The notes under the pieces were generated by a model. That model did no database searches. It saw nothing but the letters and a program-made list of their open reading frames with translations, and was not told the origin of the DNA. Position numbers and translations under genes: made by a program. Below are positions 25,900 through 33,925 of a stretch of 64,000 nt of DNA, piece by piece. The stretch's first letter is position 1. Each line of letters starts with the position of its first letter. This stretch comes from Pseudomonas serbica (GTDB taxonomy: Bacteria > Pseudomonadota > Gammaproteobacteria > Pseudomonadales > Pseudomonadaceae): assembly GCF_028823535.1 (NCBI RefSeq), contig NZ_JAQIYM010000002.1, positions 186,001 to 250,000 on the forward strand, in the 5' to 3' direction.

Positions 25900-26685
25900 T
25901 TAGAAATGCACCTTCACCAGCAGGCTGGTGGTGTTTTCATTGGTGTCGAGATTGCCGTTGTTTTCGATGCCGTACTTGTCTTTCCAGTAGCTGTATTCGA
26001 CGCCGACGTACACCTGTTTTTCCCGCCAGCCAAGGGTTTTGCCCAAGTCGTACTTGATCTGCGGGTTGAAGTGCACGTTGGCGTGATAGGTGCCGTGGGA
26101 GTTCTGGTCGTTGTCCACCACCCAGTCCAGGTAGCCGTCGATCAGCACGCTCGAGTTGCCCAGTGGAACGGTGTAGGACCAGGCCGGGCTGACCTGCCAG
26201 ACATCATCGCCGGGACGCGAGCCTTCTGTCTGGCGGTTATAGAAGTTCAAGGTGAAATAGTTGAAGCCTGGTATGGCAAGGTCGAAACCGGGGCCGATCA
26301 GGTAGGCCTCGGTGTCGTCTTCGCCGTTCTCGTAGGTCATGGCCAGCAGCACGTCCTTGATCGGGCCGAATTCGAAACGGCGGTCGAGGATCTTGCCCAG
26401 GGAGAGGCGCGGGCTGAACTCGCCGTAATAGGCGTGAACACCCTTGTTGCGGTCTTTCTCGCCGTTGTAGTAGGTGCTGTCGATGAACATGAAGTTGTCG
26501 CCGTACTTCCAGCGATCGGCGTGCTCGAAGGTTACCGTCTGCTGGATCGACGGGTTGACCGCGAAATCCTTGCCGTACAGGTAGCTCAGGCTGTTGGTTT
26601 GCCACAGCAGCAAATCGCCGGCCATGGCTTGAGTGGCGGCCAAAAGACCGCCTGCCAACAACAGGTTTGTCTGTGTACGAATCAT
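25900..26685 (-). CDS. Tsx/OmpK-like outer membrane channel, copy 2
   Basis: The 261-residue protein has a signal peptide (MIRTQTNLLLAGGLLAATQAMA), then the same barrel as the neighbour at 24740, with the same spacing of aromatic and charged residues and an identical C-terminal LVKVHF. The ATG at 26685 has GGGAGC upstream, as does copy 1, so the duplication includes the ribosome site. It follows the NCS2 purine permease on the same strand. Divergence in the loops (for example around residues 75-90) could alter substrate preference. Confidence 0.85.
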   Translation of the reverse strand: MIRTQTNLLLAGGLLAATQAMAGDLLLWQTNSLSYLYGKDFAVNPSIQQTVTFEHADRWKYGDNFMFIDSTYYNGEKDRNKGVHAYYGEFSPRLSLGKILDRRFEFGPIKDVLLAMTYENGEDDTEAYLIGPGFDLAIPGFNYFTLNFYNRQTEGSRPGDDVWQVSPAWSYTVPLGNSSVLIDGYLDWVVDNDQNSHGTYHANVHFNPQIKYDLGKTLGWREKQVYVGVEYSYWKDKYGIENNGNLDTNENTTSLLVKVHF

Positions 26686-26734
26686 CTGTTGCTCCCTCTT
26701 TTTCTTATTTTCAAGGCGCAGGAAACCCCTACCC

Positions 26735-26829
26735 CCTGTAGGAGCTGGCTTGCCAGCGAAGAGGCCAGCAGATCCAGAATCAATCTCGCCTGATACTCCG
26801 CTTTCGCCGGCAAACCGGCTCCTGCAGGG
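26735..26829. repeat. REPIN, GTAGGAGCTGGCTTGCCAGC family
   Basis: CTGTAGGAGCTGGCTTGCCA at 26736 is matched in inverted orientation by a diverged copy, CTTTCGCCGGCAAACCGGCT, at 26801. The element separates the NCS2 permease and Tsx-like copy 2. Confidence 0.8.
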
Positions 26830-26845
26830 GGTGTGTGCTTCTGAC

Positions 26846-28204
26846 TTAGTGGGTGTGGGCGTGGCAGTCGTTGATGGCCGCGCGTTCAGCGCCGCCAAGG
26901 ATGTTGAACAGCAGGTTCAGCGTTAGCGCACTGAGCGTGGCCATCGCGATACCGCTGTGGGTGATCGGGCTCATCCACAGGGGCAGGTGGGCGAAAAACT
27001 CCGGACGCACCACCGGGATCAGGCCCATGCCGATGCTCACCGCCACCAGCAACTGATTGCGCCGGTCGCCGATGTCGGCTTCCTGCAGGATCTTGATCCC
27101 GGTGGCGGCGACCATGCCGAACATCGCAATCGCCGCGCCGCCCAGCACCGCCGGGGGAATCGAGGCCACGAGGAATGCGGCCTTGGGCAGCAGGCTCAGG
27201 ACGATCAGCAAGCCACCGGCGACAATGGTCACCGAACGGCAGCGCACGCCGGTCATCTGCACCAGGCCGATGTTCTGCGCGAAGGAGGAGTGGGTGAAGG
27301 TGTTGAAGAAACCGGCGAAGAATGAAGCGCCGGCGTCACACAGCAGGCCACGGCGCAGCATTCGCGGGCAGACTTCCTGGCCGGTGATCTTGCCCAGGGC
27401 GAGGAACATGCCGGTGGATTCGACGAAAATGATCACCACCACCAGGCACATCGAGAGGATTGGCGCGAGCTCGAATTTCGGCATGCCGAAATGCAGCGGG
27501 GTGACGAACTGCAGCCATGGCGCCTGAGCCATGCCGCTGAGGTCAACCATGCCGAGCACGCCGCAGAGCACGTAGCCCAGGCACATGCCGATCAGCACCG
27601 AAATATTGACCCAGAAACCGCGCATGAAGCGATGCACCAGCAGGATGGTGCCCAGTACCAGCGCGGCGATGGTCAGGTAGATCGGCGAACCGAATTGAGC
27701 GGCAGCCGCGCCGCCGCCGGCCCAGTTCACGGCCACGGGGAACAGCGAAAGACCGATCGAGGTGATGACCGTGCCGGTCACCAGAGGGGGGAAGAAGCGC
27801 ACGACCTTGGACATGAACGGCGCGATGAGCATGCCGAAGAATCCGGCGGCGATTGTCGCGCCGAAGATCCCCTGCAGGCCGATGCCGGGCATGCCGGCCA
27901 TGGCGACCATGCTGCCGACGGCGGCGAAACTGGCGCCCATCATCACCGGCATGCGAATGCCCATGGGACCGATACCGAGTGACTGGACGAAGGTGGCGAT
28001 GCCGGCGACCAGCAGGTCGGCATTGATCAGGAAGGCGATTTCTTCACGACTCAGGCCAGCGGCCTGTCCGATGATCAGCGGCACCGCGATGGCGCCACCG
28101 TACATCAGCAGAACATGTTGCAAACCGACCAGGATCAGTTGCAAGAGAGGCAAACGCTGAATGGCGGGTGCGTCGGGGATGCGTGCTTGGGAGAGCTCGG
28201 ACAT
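26846..28204 (-). CDS. NCS2 family purine permease (xanthine/urate type)
   Basis: The 452-residue protein has about 14 membrane segments and the NCS2 signature QNIGLVQMTGV in the loop after SFFAGFFNTFTHSSFA; the N-terminal block VGLQHVLLMYGGAIAVPLIIG is typical of bacterial purine permeases. It should import urate, xanthine or related purines by proton symport. The ATG at 28204 has GAGG nine bases upstream. It lies within the urate catabolic cluster, between puuD and the Tsx-like porins. The exact substrate cannot be decided by eye. Confidence 0.92.
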   Translation of the reverse strand: MSELSQARIPDAPAIQRLPLLQLILVGLQHVLLMYGGAIAVPLIIGQAAGLSREEIAFLINADLLVAGIATFVQSLGIGPMGIRMPVMMGASFAAVGSMVAMAGMPGIGLQGIFGATIAAGFFGMLIAPFMSKVVRFFPPLVTGTVITSIGLSLFPVAVNWAGGGAAAAQFGSPIYLTIAALVLGTILLVHRFMRGFWVNISVLIGMCLGYVLCGVLGMVDLSGMAQAPWLQFVTPLHFGMPKFELAPILSMCLVVVIIFVESTGMFLALGKITGQEVCPRMLRRGLLCDAGASFFAGFFNTFTHSSFAQNIGLVQMTGVRCRSVTIVAGGLLIVLSLLPKAAFLVASIPPAVLGGAAIAMFGMVAATGIKILQEADIGDRRNQLLVAVSIGMGLIPVVRPEFFAHLPLWMSPITHSGIAMATLSALTLNLLFNILGGAERAAINDCHAHTH

Positions 28205-28268
28205 GCAACACCTCGGATCATTTTTATTCTTGTGATTTTGTGCATCAGGTGGACCGCGTCGCGGCCAA

Positions 28269-28330
28269 TCGCTGGCAAGCCAGCTCCTACAGGTCATGCG
28301 AAACCCTGTAGGAGCTGGCTTGCCAGCGAA
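28269..28330. repeat. REPIN, GTAGGAGCTGGCTTGCCAGC family
   Basis: TCGCTGGCAAGCCAGCTCCT at 28269 and its perfect inverted counterpart AGGAGCTGGCTTGCCAGCGA ending at about 28329 are separated by 20 bases. It lies between puuD and the purine permease. Confidence 0.88.
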
Positions 28331-28342
28331 GCTTTTCAACGA

Positions 28343-29647
28343 TTAATTGGTCGGAGCACCCTGAACAATCCAGGCGCCGATCAGGTCACGTTCCTGCTGG
28401 GTCATCTGGGTGATGTTGCCCAGTGGCATGATCTGGCTGGCGACGGCTTGAGCCTGGATCCGCGCGGCGTTCTGGCGGATCTGCTCGGGGGTGTCGAGCA
28501 TCACGCCGGCCGGGGCTGCGCTGAACAGCGGGCTGGTCGGTTTGGACGAGTGGCAAACCGTGCAGCGTTCCTGAATCACGCTGTGGACCTTGTCGAAACC
28601 AGGACCGGCATTGGACGCTTGCGCCGGGGCGGCGGCAGGCGCTTGTGCAGGTTTGGCTTCGGCCGGTTTCAAGCCACCGCCCACTGCTGTTTCCGGCAGT
28701 GGCTGGTACTCGATCGCAGCAGGTGCCTTGGCCACTTCAGGGGCGCTGGACATCGGCTTCGGCCCGGACACGTAGGCCAGGCAAATCATGCCCACCGCTG
28801 CCACTGGCAGGGTCCAGGCAAACTTGTGGCTGTCGTGGCGGGTGTTGAAGTAGTGACGCACCAACACCGCCAGCACCGCGATCCCGGCCAGGATCAACCA
28901 GTTGTACTGGCTGCCATAGGTGCTCGGGAAGTGGTTGCTGATCATGATGAACAGCACCGGCAAGGTGAAGTAGTTGTTGTGACGCGAACGCAGCAGGCCT
29001 TTGGCCGGCAGCGCCGGATCCGGCGTGCGGTTCTCGGCAATCGCCGCCACCAGTGCGCGTTGCGCCGGCATGATGATGCGGAACACGTTGCCGACCATGA
29101 TGGTGCCGATGATCGCGCCGACGTGCAGGTACGCACCACGACCGCTGAACACCTTGCTGAAGCCATAGGCCGCGCCGATGATCAGCACGAACAGGATGAA
29201 ACCGAGCAGGGCAGGGCGCTTGCCCAGGGCCGAGTCGCAGAGGAAGGAGTAGACGAACCAGCCGATGAACAGCGAGCCGATACCGATGGCCACGCCTTCA
29301 GGGCCGCTCAGGGTGCTGCCCGGAGCCAGCAGGTAGAGCGTCGGATTGGAGTAGAACACCACGCACAGCAGCGCGATACCCGACAGCCAGGTGAAGTAGG
29401 CTTCCCATTTGAACCAGTGCAGGTTGTCCGGCATGGTCGGCGGAGCCAGTTTGTATTTTTCCAGGTGATAGATACCGCCGCCGTGGATCGCCCACAGATC
29501 ACCGGCCAGACCGCTTTTCGGGTTGACCCGATTGAGGTTGTTTTCCAGCCAGACGAAGTAGAACGATGCGCCGATCCAGGCCACGCCGGTAATCATGTGA
29601 ACCCAGCGCACGCTCAGGTTCAGCCATTCCAACAGATGTGCTTCCAC
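28343..29647 (-). CDS. puuD: membrane-bound urate hydroxylase PuuD
   Basis: PuuD oxidises urate to 5-hydroxyisourate, with electrons passed to a fused cytochrome c rather than oxygen. The 434-residue protein has an N-terminal membrane domain with several helices (about 1-310, starting LLEWLNLSVRWVHMITGVAWIG), an Ala/Pro-rich linker (about 315-355), and a C-terminal cytochrome c domain with CTVCH and a later methionine in QIMPLG as axial ligand. It sits in the purine degradation cluster, and no FAD or cofactor-free uricase is nearby, so it is the urate-oxidising enzyme of the pathway. Confidence 0.95.
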   Translation of the reverse strand: MEAHLLEWLNLSVRWVHMITGVAWIGASFYFVWLENNLNRVNPKSGLAGDLWAIHGGGIYHLEKYKLAPPTMPDNLHWFKWEAYFTWLSGIALLCVVFYSNPTLYLLAPGSTLSGPEGVAIGIGSLFIGWFVYSFLCDSALGKRPALLGFILFVLIIGAAYGFSKVFSGRGAYLHVGAIIGTIMVGNVFRIIMPAQRALVAAIAENRTPDPALPAKGLLRSRHNNYFTLPVLFIMISNHFPSTYGSQYNWLILAGIAVLAVLVRHYFNTRHDSHKFAWTLPVAAVGMICLAYVSGPKPMSSAPEVAKAPAAIEYQPLPETAVGGGLKPAEAKPAQAPAAAPAQASNAGPGFDKVHSVIQERCTVCHSSKPTSPLFSAAPAGVMLDTPEQIRQNAARIQAQAVASQIMPLGNITQMTQQERDLIGAWIVQGAPTN

Positions 29648-29666
29648 AGTCTTTACCTCTCGCCTG

Positions 29667-29686
29667 TCACTCTTGTTGTCGAGTGA
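29667..29686. terminator. small hairpin between allA and puuD
   Basis: TCACTC and GAGTGA form a 6-bp stem with an 8-base loop in the 51-bp gap. There is no clear T tract; it may be an mRNA structure inside the operon. Confidence 0.3.
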
Positions 29687-29698
29687 TCAGACCTTCTC

Positions 29699-30202
29699 TT
29701 ATTGGTGGGGGGCGAGGATCAAACGCTCATCCTCTTTGAAAAAATGCTCATCGCAGTTATTGCCTGTGCCACTGCGATCAACCACCAGGAAGTCATCCCG
29801 CTTTTCGATCGTCAGCACCGGGTGGTGCCAGACGCCGCGATGGTAATTGATGCCCTGCCTGCCGTTGGTGACGAAGGCGCGGACCAAGCCTGATACAGGT
29901 TCATCGCCAAGTGGCGCGACCACGATCAGAAAGGGGTTGCCGAGCAGCGGAATGAAAGCCTGGCTGCCCAGCGGATGACGCTCCAGCATGCAGACGGTCA
30001 GCGGCATGTCCTGCGCGTCGGCGCGGAAAATGCTGATGATCGCCTTGTCCTCTGGCGTTGCGGTTTCCACCGTCGCCAGTTTGTGAAAGCGCATGGTCGA
30101 ACCGTTGTTGATCATGAAGTGATCGCTGCCGTCGGTTTCGATCACGTCACCGAAAGGGGCGAAGGCTTCTTTGGTCAGCGGTTCAATCGTCAGTGTGCGC
30201 AT
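29699..30202 (-). CDS. allA: ureidoglycolate lyase
   Basis: AllA splits ureidoglycolate into glyoxylate and urea, the last step of the allantoicase branch. The 167-residue protein starts MRTLTIEPLTKEAFAPFGDVIE and contains the family blocks MERHPLGSQAFIPL and NYHRGVWHHPVL, the latter holding metal or substrate histidines of this cupin fold. It is followed by puuD on the same strand. The urea formed must be handled by a urease elsewhere, since no urease gene is in the window. Confidence 0.93.
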   Translation of the reverse strand: MRTLTIEPLTKEAFAPFGDVIETDGSDHFMINNGSTMRFHKLATVETATPEDKAIISIFRADAQDMPLTVCMLERHPLGSQAFIPLLGNPFLIVVAPLGDEPVSGLVRAFVTNGRQGINYHRGVWHHPVLTIEKRDDFLVVDRSGTGNNCDEHFFKEDERLILAPHQ

Positions 30203-30228
30203 GCTGTTCTTATCCGAATTCTGTGTTT

Positions 30229-30333
30229 GATCGTTCCCACGCTCTGCGTGGGAACGCCGCCATGGACGCTCCGCGTCCACTGTGACGCGGAGCGTCACGG
30301 TATGCATTCCCACGCAGAGCGTGGGAACGATCG
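30229..30333. repeat. inverted repeat of the GATCGTTCCCACGC family
   Basis: GATCGTTCCCACGCTCTGCG at 30229 and its inverted copy ending at 30333 flank a second nested palindrome (GACGCTCCGCGTC and GACGCGGAGCGTC). This is a different dispersed repeat family from the REPs elsewhere in the window. It separates allA and alc. Confidence 0.85.
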
Positions 30334-30337
30334 GGTG

Positions 30338-31333
30338 TTACTTCGCAACCTTGCCGAGAACGCGCAGGCGGCTCACGCCACCGTCCGGGAACACGTTCAA
30401 GCGGATGTGGGTGATCGGGCCCAGGGCCTTGATCTGCTCGGCGAAGGTGTGTTCGGCGTGCATTTCCAGCTTCTGGCTTGGCAGCAGTTCGCGCCAGAAC
30501 AGCGACTGGGTTTCGATCTGGCTGTCGGTACCGCCTTTCACGAACGCGCCCTGGATCGAGCAGCTGTCCGGGTAGTTGCCCTTGAAGTGCAGGGTATCGA
30601 CGATGATTTTCTCGATCTCGCCCGGGTGACCCAGGGCGACGATTACCCAGTCATTGCCCGGTGTGCGACGACGCGCGGTTTCCCAGCCGTCGCCCATGTT
30701 GATGCCACGGCCCGGGTTGAGGATGTTGCTCATGCGGCCGAAGTGTTCGTCGGAGCAGGCGAGGGCGCGGCCACCGTTGAGGGCTGCGGCCAGGTCGACT
30801 TGCTCGTTGTCGCCCACAGCCGACCAGTCGCGGAACGGAATGCCGTAGACGCGCAGGCGGGCTACACCGCCGTCCGGGTAGATGTTGAAGCGCAGATGGC
30901 TGAAGGCCTGGTCGTTGCTGATTTCGTGGTAGTGGTGGCTGTTGCCTTGCAGCTCGACGGCGGACAGTACTTCAGTCCACTGGGTGTTTGCATCCGGCTC
31001 GCCCGAGGCCAGGAAGCAGGCTTCCAGGGAGGCCGACGGTGGGAAGTTGCCGGTGAAGAATGAAGTATCGATGTCCACGCCCTTGATCGAGCCAGGCACA
31101 CCCAGGCGGATCACCGCGCTGTCGTAGCCTTCGAAGCGCTTGCGGCGCGACTCCCAGCCGTCCATCCACTTGCCGTTGTCATCGAACACGCCCTCCTTCC
31201 ACACGGCCGGGGTCGGTTGGAACAGACGGTTGGCGTCTGCGAACCAGTCATCGGTGACCGAGATGATTTTGGTGCCCAGGCGGGCGTCGGCCAGGTTGAC
31301 GAACTTCTCGAAAGGTACGGCGTAAGCTTTCAT
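30338..31333 (-). CDS. alc: allantoicase
   Basis: Allantoicase hydrolyses allantoate to ureidoglycolate and urea. The 331-residue protein shows the internal duplication of the family: two similar jelly-roll halves, each with the pattern GW-x-x-x-R-R (DGWESRRKR near 60 and DGWETARRR near 227) and a later [18 protein letters not shown] / [18 protein letters not shown] block. It lies between uraD and allA in the cluster and completes the allantoin-to-ureidoglycolate step. Confidence 0.95.
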   Translation of the reverse strand: MKAYAVPFEKFVNLADARLGTKIISVTDDWFADANRLFQPTPAVWKEGVFDDNGKWMDGWESRRKRFEGYDSAVIRLGVPGSIKGVDIDTSFFTGNFPPSASLEACFLASGEPDANTQWTEVLSAVELQGNSHHYHEISNDQAFSHLRFNIYPDGGVARLRVYGIPFRDWSAVGDNEQVDLAAALNGGRALACSDEHFGRMSNILNPGRGINMGDGWETARRRTPGNDWVIVALGHPGEIEKIIVDTLHFKGNYPDSCSIQGAFVKGGTDSQIETQSLFWRELLPSQKLEMHAEHTFAEQIKALGPITHIRLNVFPDGGVSRLRVLGKVAK

Positions 31334-31422
31334 TCTTCTTGTCTGCCTTTAATAAGTTGGCTTGGGATGCTTGCAGGGCCCAGGGTACTTTTCGCGTTTA
31401 ACAGCACCCGGGCCAGGCTTGC

Positions 31423-31938
31423 TTATAGGGTCAGTAATCGGAACAGGGCGATCTTGTTGATCTCCGCCAGCGCGCACTTGAACTCGGTATCTTGCGGGTT
31501 GTGGATGCGCGTTTCGAACGCCGCGAGGATCTGATGCCGGTTGCTGCCTTTTACCGCCATGATGAAGGGAAACTTGAACTTGGCCTTGTAGGCGTCGTTC
31601 AGCTCGGTGAAGCGCTGGAACTCTTCGGCCGTGCATTGGTGAATACCGGCGCCAGCCTGTTCATGGGTGCTGGCTTCGGTGAGTTGGCCCTGGACGGCGG
31701 CTTTGCCGGCCAGGTCTGGGTGAGCGTTGATCAAAGCCAGCTGGCTGGCGTGATCGGCGCTCAACAGGATGTCGCTCATGCGCTGGTGCAGGGTTTCGAT
31801 CTGGTCGATCGAAGCGTCCTGGCCCAGGTCGAAGGCCTTTTCGGCCACCCATGGCGAATGTTCGTAGATGTCGGCGAAGGCTTTGACGAAAGCGTCGCGG
31901 CTCAAGGTCGAGGGTTTCAAGGTTTGAAAGGCGCTCAT
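31423..31938 (-). CDS. uraD: OHCU decarboxylase
   Basis: UraD decarboxylates 2-oxo-4-hydroxy-4-carboxy-5-ureidoimidazoline to S-allantoin. The 171-residue all-helical protein contains the active-site motif AHPDLAGK (His and Asp region) and NDAYKAKFKFPFIMAVKG, both typical. Its ATG overlaps the stop of puuE (ATGA), a sign of translational coupling. It acts after urate hydroxylase and 5-hydroxyisourate hydrolase. Confidence 0.96.
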   Translation of the reverse strand: MSAFQTLKPSTLSRDAFVKAFADIYEHSPWVAEKAFDLGQDASIDQIETLHQRMSDILLSADHASQLALINAHPDLAGKAAVQGQLTEASTHEQAGAGIHQCTAEEFQRFTELNDAYKAKFKFPFIMAVKGSNRHQILAAFETRIHNPQDTEFKCALAEINKIALFRLLTL

Positions 31939-32861
31939 TTCGCGGCCCCTTGGTACGGGTGGGTTTCCTGCCAGTGGCGCGCGATGTCGACGCGACGGCT
32001 GAACCACACCTGTTCATGACTTTTAGCGTATTCGATAAAGCGCTTGAGCGAAGCCAGGCGCGCCGGACGGCCAATCAGCCGGCAGTGCAGGCCGATAGAC
32101 AGCATCTTCGGTGCTTCGGCGCCTTCGGCGTACAGCACGTCGAACGCATCCTTGAGGTATTCGAAGAAGTCGTCGCCCTTGTTGAAACCCTGGACCTGGG
32201 TGAAGCGCATGTCGTTGGTGTCCAGGGTGTACGGGATCACCAGGTGCGGCTTGCCGGTCGGGTTGTTCGGTTCCCAGTAGGGCAGGTCGTCGTCGTAGGT
32301 GTCGCTGTCGTAGAGGAAACCGCCTTCTTCCATCACCAGCTTGCGCGTGTTCGGACCCGTACGGCCGGTGTACCAGCCCAACGGGCGTTCGCCGGTGATT
32401 TCGGTGAGGATGCGGATCGCCTCGAGCATGTGCTCGCGTTCCTGGGCTTCGTCCATGTACTGGTAGTCGATCCAGCGGTAGCCGTGGCTGCAGATCTCGT
32501 GGCCGGCCTCGACCATGGCGTGGATCACATCCGGGTGACGCTGGGCGGCCATGGCCACGGCGAACACGGTCAGCGGAATGTCGAATTCCTTGAACAGTTT
32601 CAGGATCCGCCAGACGCCAGCGCGGCTGCCATACTCGTAAAGCGATTCCATGCTCATGTTGCGCGCGCCTTGCAGCGGTTGCGCCGAGACCATTTCCGAA
32701 AGGAACGCTTCAGACTCTTTGTCGCCGTGCAGGATGTTGCGCTCGCCGCCTTCTTCGTAATTGAGTACGAAAGACAGGGCGATGCGGGCATTGCCCGGCC
32801 AGTGTGGGTGCGGAGGGTTACTGCCGTAACCGATCAGGTCGCGAGGGTAGTCAGCGCTCAC
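31935..32861 (-). CDS. puuE: allantoinase PuuE (polysaccharide deacetylase fold)
   Basis: PuuE opens the hydantoin ring of allantoin to give allantoate. It belongs to the carbohydrate-esterase-4-like fold rather than the classic amidohydrolase allantoinases. The 308-residue protein has FVLNYEEGGERNILHGD, AGHEICSHGYRWIDYQYM (metal-site histidines) and PLGWYTGRTGPNTR. The start is a GTG with AAGGA eight to twelve bases upstream. The stop overlaps the uraD start. It is the first gene of the leftward operon; the divergent uraH lies 444 bases away. Confidence 0.95.
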   Translation of the reverse strand: MSADYPRDLIGYGSNPPHPHWPGNARIALSFVLNYEEGGERNILHGDKESEAFLSEMVSAQPLQGARNMSMESLYEYGSRAGVWRILKLFKEFDIPLTVFAVAMAAQRHPDVIHAMVEAGHEICSHGYRWIDYQYMDEAQEREHMLEAIRILTEITGERPLGWYTGRTGPNTRKLVMEEGGFLYDSDTYDDDLPYWEPNNPTGKPHLVIPYTLDTNDMRFTQVQGFNKGDDFFEYLKDAFDVLYAEGAEAPKMLSIGLHCRLIGRPARLASLKRFIEYAKSHEQVWFSRRVDIARHWQETHPYQGAAK

Positions 32862-33305
32862 TGCAGTCTTCCTTCTTGTTCGTGTTGACAGGTGGTGTGG
32901 CGCGCCCGAGGGTGCAATGGCAGGGTGGCGTCACAGCGATGGAGTGATTGTATACAACTTTATATTGATTTTGTAAGCCTGATTTTTTGCATTTTTCATC
33001 AGCGGTCATCTGACTTGCGGTTTCCGGGCTCTTACCCGTCCCGTGCAAGAAATTTGCCTGATTGGTCAACTAACGGCTTGAAAGCAGCGCAAGCGCAAGG
33101 ATCGCTGGAAAATCGACGGCAAAAGCCTGTGGGCTGGCGGTGTCGGACGAAATGTCGTTTTTATTGTGTACAATTTTTTTGAAAAATGTCTTAATCAGTC
33201 GCTCGCCGCAGCTTTTCGTGCTCCGAATCGGTGCGGTCTCCTTTTCAACTGACTTCGGGAGGCGCGAGGTCTGGCTGCTTCCATGCAGGCAGGCGCGCAG
33301 AATCA
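32862..33305. promoter_or_regulatory. divergent control region of the urate cluster
   Basis: The 444 bases between puuE and uraH contain two near-identical palindromes, TTGTATACAA at 32948-32957 and TTGTGTACAA at 33164-33173, each set in AT-rich sequence, about 216 bases apart and each closer to one of the divergent genes. This is the style of operator used by GntR/FCD-type repressors. No gene with a credible ribosome site was found in the region, and no GntR gene is nearby, so the regulator must be encoded elsewhere. Confidence 0.6.
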
Positions 33306-33659
33306 ATGGGACGTTTGACTACACACGTTTTGGACGCTGCACACGGTTGCCCGGGCAGCTCGATCAAGGTCGAGTTGTACCGCGTTGAAGGCTCGCAGCT
33401 GGAATTGGTCGCCAGCGCGATAACCAACAGCGATGGCCGTGTCGATGCACCGCTGCTGCAGGGCGATGACTACCGCACCGGGGTCTATCAGGTGCAGTTT
33501 CATGCAGGCGATTACTACCGCGCGCGTGGCGTGCAGTTGCCTACGCCTGCGTTCCTGGATGTAGTGGTGCTGCGTTTTGGCATCTCTGCCGAGCAGGATC
33601 ACTACCATGTTCCGCTGTTGATTTCGCCCTACAGCTATTCAACGTACCGAGGAAGCTGA
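33306..33659 (+). CDS. uraH: 5-hydroxyisourate hydrolase (transthyretin-related)
   Basis: The enzyme hydrolyses 5-hydroxyisourate, the product of PuuD, to OHCU. The 117-residue protein has the transthyretin-like fold signatures: THVLDAAHGCPGSSIKVELYR at the N terminus (active histidine), the middle block YRTGVYQVQFHAGDYY, DHYHVPLLISPYSYSTY and the diagnostic C-terminal YRGS. The start ATG at 33306 gives the standard length; the ribosome site is weak. It is transcribed divergently from the rest of the pathway. Confidence 0.94.
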   Translation: MGRLTTHVLDAAHGCPGSSIKVELYRVEGSQLELVASAITNSDGRVDAPLLQGDDYRTGVYQVQFHAGDYYRARGVQLPTPAFLDVVVLRFGISAEQDHYHVPLLISPYSYSTYRGS

Positions 33660-33718
33660 TCCCCCAAGCGGCTTGCTCATCAATGAAGCGACTGCGCATA
33701 TAGCTTCTTTGGTCTTTC

Positions 33719-33745
33719 GCCCGCTCACACTGCGGGCTTTTTTTT
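33719..33745 (+). terminator. rho-independent terminator of uraH
   Basis: GCCCGCTCAC and GTGCGGGC-type arms (GCCCGC/GCGGGC) are followed by eight T residues, about 60 bases after the uraH stop. Confidence 0.88.
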
Positions 33746-33862
33746 CGCGAAAAATCCTTGGCGGCAAAGGCCGGATTTACTGCTACATAAGGCTCATACC
33801 GCTAAAACAGGGTGTGACAAAGACAATTCAGTTACTTATTCAGCAGGCAAAAAGACGATTCA

Positions 33863-33877
33863 TGTAGTATAACTACA
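33863..33877. promoter_or_regulatory. palindrome TGTAGT-ATA-ACTACA upstream of rccR
   Basis: The arms TGTAGT and ACTACA with a 3-base spacer lie about 50 bases before the rccR start. The position and symmetry suggest an operator, most simply for the RpiR-type protein encoded just downstream (autoregulation). Confidence 0.55.
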
Positions 33878-33925
33878 AGCGTGCTACATCCCCGGCGCCT
33901 GCCAAATAAAAAAGAGTCCAGCCCT

